Made by a program: the position numbers and the translations under genes
Notes under the pieces: generated by a model
The model's database searches: none
What the model saw: only the letters and a program-made list of their open reading frames with translations
Told to the model about the DNA's origin: nothing
Source: an uncultured Clostridia bacterium
GTDB lineage: Bacteria > Bacillota > Clostridia > Christensenellales > Borkfalkiaceae
Direction: 5' to 3'
DNA length: 8,202 nucleotides
Assembly (NCBI GenBank): GCA_947177825.1
Contig: CAMWWA010000048.1
Location: 1 to 8,202 of the forward strand
Shown: positions 5,433-8,202 of the stretch, piece after piece
How positions within the stretch are numbered: the first letter of the stretch is position 1
Layout of the letters: every line of letters starts with the position of its first letter

Positions 5433-7364
5433 TTACATAAGTGCTCTGCCTTGAGCAGTGCCGATAATGGTAAGAACTTCGATTTCTTCACCGGTTGCCG
5501 CGTCGACGTAAACGTAATATTCGTTGTTGTCAAGCGTGCCGACAAACTCGTAGCAAAGTACTTCTTCACCGTCGAAAGGAATGAGCGCGGTGCGCGAAGA
5601 CTTAATCTCCATGTTGCCGTTCACGCTCGCCTTAGCCTGCGCCTCGCTGATAGAGGGCTTTGCAAGGCTTCTTTCGCCGTGGTTGAGAACGTAGCTGAGT
5701 CCTTCCATACCGGTTACGATGCCGCGCTCCTCGCAAACCTTGACCTTAATGAGGTCGGGATAGAGAATCGTGCCGCCCTGTACGGGTGCAAAGTTGAGGT
5801 TGCAAGTCGTGCCGTTTTCGCTGGACCAGACTGCCTTTAAGCCGGTAAGCTTAAGGGAAGAGAGGAAGTCTTCAGCAATGGCGATGCATCTGTCAACCGA
5901 GAAATTCTTGTCGCTGCAGTCCTTGTAGCTGTCAAAAGCAACTACTTTCCCGCCCAGCTTGGAAAGCTGTACGAACATTTCGCCGTCGGGAGTGGTAAGG
6001 CTTACGTTATAAAGGGTTAACGCTTCGCCGGTTGCCTCGCCCGTGCACTTTGCTTCGGATACCTTATAATCCTTAAAGTATTCCCTTGCAAGCTTTTCGG
6101 CGGTCTGCGCGGTTATCTCCTTCTGACCTTTCAAAGCCTTGGGATTGGTCTTTTTGATGCTGTCGGAGAAGGGACCGTCCTGAATGCCCTTAGGGGTTTC
6201 GAACGTGTTGTTCTGAATTACCGAGAAGCCGTCGCCTATGGCGCTGGACTTGCCGCGCATAGCCTGCATCAAATCCTTGCCGTCGCAGGAGGATACAAGG
6301 CAGTTGAGCTCCTCCTTAATCTTTGCGTTGGTTTCGTACATATACTGCAGAGATTTCTTCTGCGAATCGGTCAGCTCGCCGCCGTTTGCAACGGTGTAAA
6401 GCATCTGCTTTGCGCTGTCGCCCATCTTGTTGATGAAAGACGACATCTGTTCGGTCATCTGCATATCGAGGGGGAATCTTTCCAGAATGGTTTCCGCCGT
6501 TTCGCTTTCGATAGCAATGTCGGAAAGCACGCGCACTCTGTCGCTTGCGGAGGAGGAAGCCTTCGCTCTGGACAGGTCGGCGTCAAGGTTGTCGATTACC
6601 GAATTGAGCTCGTAGAGGGACTGGGTGTAGCCCGAAGCCATATCCGCCTGCATATTGTCCATGGTCAGCCAGCCGAAGGTTACCACCGTGCCGAGTGCGA
6701 GGGTTGTTACGCCCAGGGAAATTACGGCTGCAAGCCAGCCGCCGAAGCCGGGCGCGTGTCTCTTTTCGTTGCGCTCCGCACGCTTTTCGGCGCGGACTTT
6801 AAGCGCGTGCTCTCTCTTTGCCTTCTTCTCGGCAAGGTAAGCCTGACGCTTAGCCTTCTTTTCCGCAAGCTTTGCCTTTCTTTCGCTTTCGATTCTCTTG
6901 CGGCGTGCCTGCTTGCTCTCGTTCTTTATCATATCTCTGCGCTCTTTGCGCTTTTCTACTCTCTCCGCACGCTTTTCCTTTGCAGCAGCAATGCGTTCTA
7001 ATCTCTTTTCCTTGCTAGCAAGCTTTCTTTCAAGGCGTGCCTGCTTCTTTTCAGCTGCAAGCTTGGCTCTTGCAATGCGCTTTTCCTCGCGCTGCTTTAC
7101 TTTCAGCGCTCTCTTTTCGCTCATTACGCGCTTTTTCTTTGCCTTGCGGACTTTTTCGTTCTTGACGTTCTTTTGCGACTTAACGGCTTTAGCGCTCTTT
7201 TTGGTGTTTTTCTTGACAGCTTTATCCTGTTCCACGTTGTTTTTAACCGTTTTCTTGTGTTTTTCCTGAGTATTCTTTTCCGTCTTTGCGGAAGCGTTTC
7301 CCTTGCGGGTAAGCTTTTCGGCTTTTTCAGCGCCGCTGGAAAGGTTCTTCTTTTTCTCAGCCAT
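5433..7364 (-). CDS. ypeB: Spore germination protein YpeB with a large basic N-terminal extension
   Basis: YpeB is the partner of the cortex-lytic enzyme SleB in spores. The two proteins stabilise each other at the inner spore membrane and cortex until germination. A membrane segment at about 207-233 is followed by the YpeB core: a helical region (about 240-375), then PepSY-like repeats (about 415-635). The C-terminal stretch PSISEAQAKAS (570-580) with EVLCYEFVGTLDN (601-613) closely resembles the B. subtilis protein as I remember it (PAITEAEAKS, EVLCYEMLGTIEN). The B. subtilis protein is about 450 residues and begins almost at the membrane segment; this one has 643. The extra residues 1-204 contain about 80 Lys/Arg against about 29 Asp/Glu by my count, with no Gly or Pro from 23 to 204. 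They probably form a long charged helix or coiled coil, with LAEKKAKR repeated at 11-residue spacing (166-173, 177-184). AAGGAGG (7371-7377) precedes the ATG and overlaps the sleB stop, so the long form has a strong start site. Confidence 0.93.
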   Translation of the reverse strand: MAEKKKNLSSGAEKAEKLTRKGNASAKTEKNTQEKHKKTVKNNVEQDKAVKKNTKKSAKAVKSQKNVKNEKVRKAKKKRVMSEKRALKVKQREEKRIARAKLAAEKKQARLERKLASKEKRLERIAAAKEKRAERVEKRKERRDMIKNESKQARRKRIESERKAKLAEKKAKRQAYLAEKKAKREHALKVRAEKRAERNEKRHAPGFGGWLAAVISLGVTTLALGTVVTFGWLTMDNMQADMASGYTQSLYELNSVIDNLDADLSRAKASSSASDRVRVLSDIAIESETAETILERFPLDMQMTEQMSSFINKMGDSAKQMLYTVANGGELTDSQKKSLQYMYETNAKIKEELNCLVSSCDGKDLMQAMRGKSSAIGDGFSVIQNNTFETPKGIQDGPFSDSIKKTNPKALKGQKEITAQTAEKLAREYFKDYKVSEAKCTGEATGEALTLYNVSLTTPDGEMFVQLSKLGGKVVAFDSYKDCSDKNFSVDRCIAIAEDFLSSLKLTGLKAVWSSENGTTCNLNFAPVQGGTILYPDLIKVKVCEERGIVTGMEGLSYVLNHGERSLAKPSISEAQAKASVNGNMEIKSSRTALIPFDGEEVLCYEFVGTLDNNEYYVYVDAATGEEIEVLTIIGTAQGRALM

Positions 7365-7375
7365 TTTTTACCTCC

Positions 7376-8128
7376 TTAAATTGCAAAGACGTGCTTACCG
7401 ATGGTGGTAACAGTCTTTCTGCCGAATATCCAAGAGCTGGTTGCAACCGCAGGGTTGTAGTAATAGATACAACCGTAAGTGGGGTCCCAGCCGTTCATGG
7501 CGTCGCTCGCGGCGTTCATAGCCGTCTTGTCGGGTTCTAAGTTAATCTGACCGTCTGATACGGCGGTGAACGCGTGCTGCTGATAGATTACGCCGGCAAT
7601 CGAGTTGGGGAATGCGGACGACGCAACTCTGTTCAAAATTACCGCGCCTACCGCAACCTGTCCGGTGTAGCTCTCTCCGCGCGCTTCGGCGTAGATGCAC
7701 TTCGCAAGAAGATACAAATCCGAATTGGTGTAGGAAGAGGAGCCGCTGTTGCCCTTGTTGCCGCTAGTGCCCTTGTTGCCTTCCAGCGCCTTTGCGCTTT
7801 CGTTCATACCGAGTGCTTCATAGGTGGATTTACCTGCGATGCCGTCGGCGGTCAGTCCGTTTTTGCGCTGGAATTTCTTCACCGCTTCAACGGTCTTTGC
7901 TCCGTAGATACCGTCAATCGAGCCGTTGTAATAGCCCCATTGCTTTAAGCGGCGCTGTACTTCCTTGACCTCGCCGCCCTGTGAGCCCTGCCTTAAAACC
8001 GCAGCCTGAACACAGGGTAAGGAGGCGCTTTCCTGCGCAGCCTGTCCTGTCGTTCCGAGTACGGCGCCAACCCCGGCCGCAGTAGCCAGAGCAAAGGCAG
8101 CTATGCCCGTAATAAGTGCTTTTTTCAT
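7376..8128 (-). CDS. sleB: Spore cortex-lytic enzyme SleB (germination lytic transglycosylase)
   Basis: SleB cleaves muramic-delta-lactam-containing cortex peptidoglycan during germination. The 250-residue product has a signal peptide (1-30: MKK, a hydrophobic Ala/Gly-rich core, probable cleavage after GQA). A PG_binding_1 domain follows at about 46-108 (LRQGSQGGEVKEVQRRL, then GIYGAKTVEAVKKFQ and DGIAGKSTYEALG). Next is a flexible Gly/Asn/Ser linker (about 117-134) containing a duplicated GNKG, then the catalytic Hydrolase_2 domain (about 136-250). YAEARGE (146-152) carries the probable catalytic Glu, E148, and GQVAVGAVILNRV (156-168) and IGKHVFA (243-249) are typical SleB sequences. Length and domain order are normal. 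The start has a strong AAGGAGG (8133-8139). Its TAA stop (7376-7378) overlaps the ypeB ribosome binding site, implying translational coupling. The paralogue CwlJ lacks the signal peptide and PG-binding domain, so SleB is the better name, strengthened by ypeB next door. Confidence 0.95.
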   Translation of the reverse strand: MKKALITGIAAFALATAAGVGAVLGTTGQAAQESASLPCVQAAVLRQGSQGGEVKEVQRRLKQWGYYNGSIDGIYGAKTVEAVKKFQRKNGLTADGIAGKSTYEALGMNESAKALEGNKGTSGNKGNSGSSSYTNSDLYLLAKCIYAEARGESYTGQVAVGAVILNRVASSAFPNSIAGVIYQQHAFTAVSDGQINLEPDKTAMNAASDAMNGWDPTYGCIYYYNPAVATSSWIFGRKTVTTIGKHVFAI

Positions 8129-8179
8129 TTTTCCTCCTTGCCCCGTTATTCGGAGCCTATGTGTTTATATCGTTGCAAT

Positions 8180-8186
8180 TATTATG
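8180..8186 (-). promoter_or_regulatory. Possible sigma-G -10 element for sleB-ypeB
   Basis: On the minus strand CATAATA (8186 down to 8180) matches the forespore sigma-G -10 consensus CATWHTA. It would start transcription about 45 nt before the sleB ATG. The matching -35 (GHATR type, 17-18 nt upstream) would lie just beyond the right edge of the window and cannot be checked. No good sigma-A promoter is visible in the same 74 bp. sleB-ypeB is sigma-G controlled in B. subtilis, so the fit is plausible, but the match is one short AT-rich motif. Confidence 0.35.
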
Positions 8187-8202
8187 AATAATACTTAAAA
8201 AG

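Noticed and set aside
5346..5840. Plus-strand open frame of 164 codons over the 3' part of ypeB
   Set aside because: It runs across the ypeB terminator and conserved ypeB codons, and has no ribosome binding site.
6757..7018. Repetitive CTTTTC/GCGC-rich DNA resembling a tandem repeat or CRISPR-like array
   Set aside because: The repetition comes from Lys/Arg/Ala/Glu-rich codons in ypeB; there are no fixed-length repeats with unique spacers.
6753..7364. The basic stretch as a separate histone-like gene fused by a frameshift or assembly error
   Set aside because: The frame is continuous into the membrane segment, the start has a strong ribosome binding site overlapping the sleB stop, and no second start or stop breaks the frame.

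Overview
The window looks like a chromosomal segment from a spore-forming member of the Bacillota, most likely an uncultured or gut-type Clostridia lineage. Three things support this: an endospore cortex-lysis pair (sleB-ypeB), a chromosomal parA/parB system with parS-type palindromes of the Bacillus kind, and strong AAGGAGG ribosome binding sites. The genes look intact, and I see no insertion sequence, prophage, tRNA, rRNA or CRISPR array. The exact lineage is inference.

Region 1 (1-526) is AT-rich and noncoding. It has a cluster of DnaA-box-like nonamers (about 97-167, one more near 305), two parS-like palindromes (192-207 and 235-250), nested AT-rich inverted repeats, and a good sigma-A promoter (410-438) for the first gene. 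This is what the edge of a replication origin looks like, but dnaA, dnaN, rpmH and gidB are not in the window, so oriC is a candidate only.

Region 2 (527-5177, plus strand) has four genes in one direction: ftsH (membrane AAA+ metalloprotease with an enlarged extracytoplasmic domain), parA/soj, an unrecognised 240-residue gene, and parB/spo0J. The unrecognised gene starts 3 nt after parA and ends 21 nt before parB, splitting a gene pair that is usually contiguous. A 13-bp perfect hairpin and a third, imperfect parS-like site lie between ftsH and parA. The unit ends at a rho-independent terminator (5255-5282).

Region 3 (8128-5433, minus strand) converges on the par genes. sleB (secreted spore cortex-lytic enzyme) is followed after 11 nt by ypeB (its membrane-anchored partner), ending in a strong hairpin terminator at 5376-5404. 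The ypeB product has the expected transmembrane segment and PepSY-like C-terminal part, but about 204 extra, very basic, Gly/Pro-free residues precede the membrane anchor. In the spore these would face the DNA-containing core.

Together the ParA/ParB/parS set organises and segregates the origin region, including during sporulation in relatives. SleB/YpeB degrade the cortex at germination. FtsH handles membrane protein quality control and, in Bacillus, is needed for sporulation. The points most worth following are the gene between parA and parB, the basic N-terminal extension of YpeB, and the origin-like region with its parS cluster.
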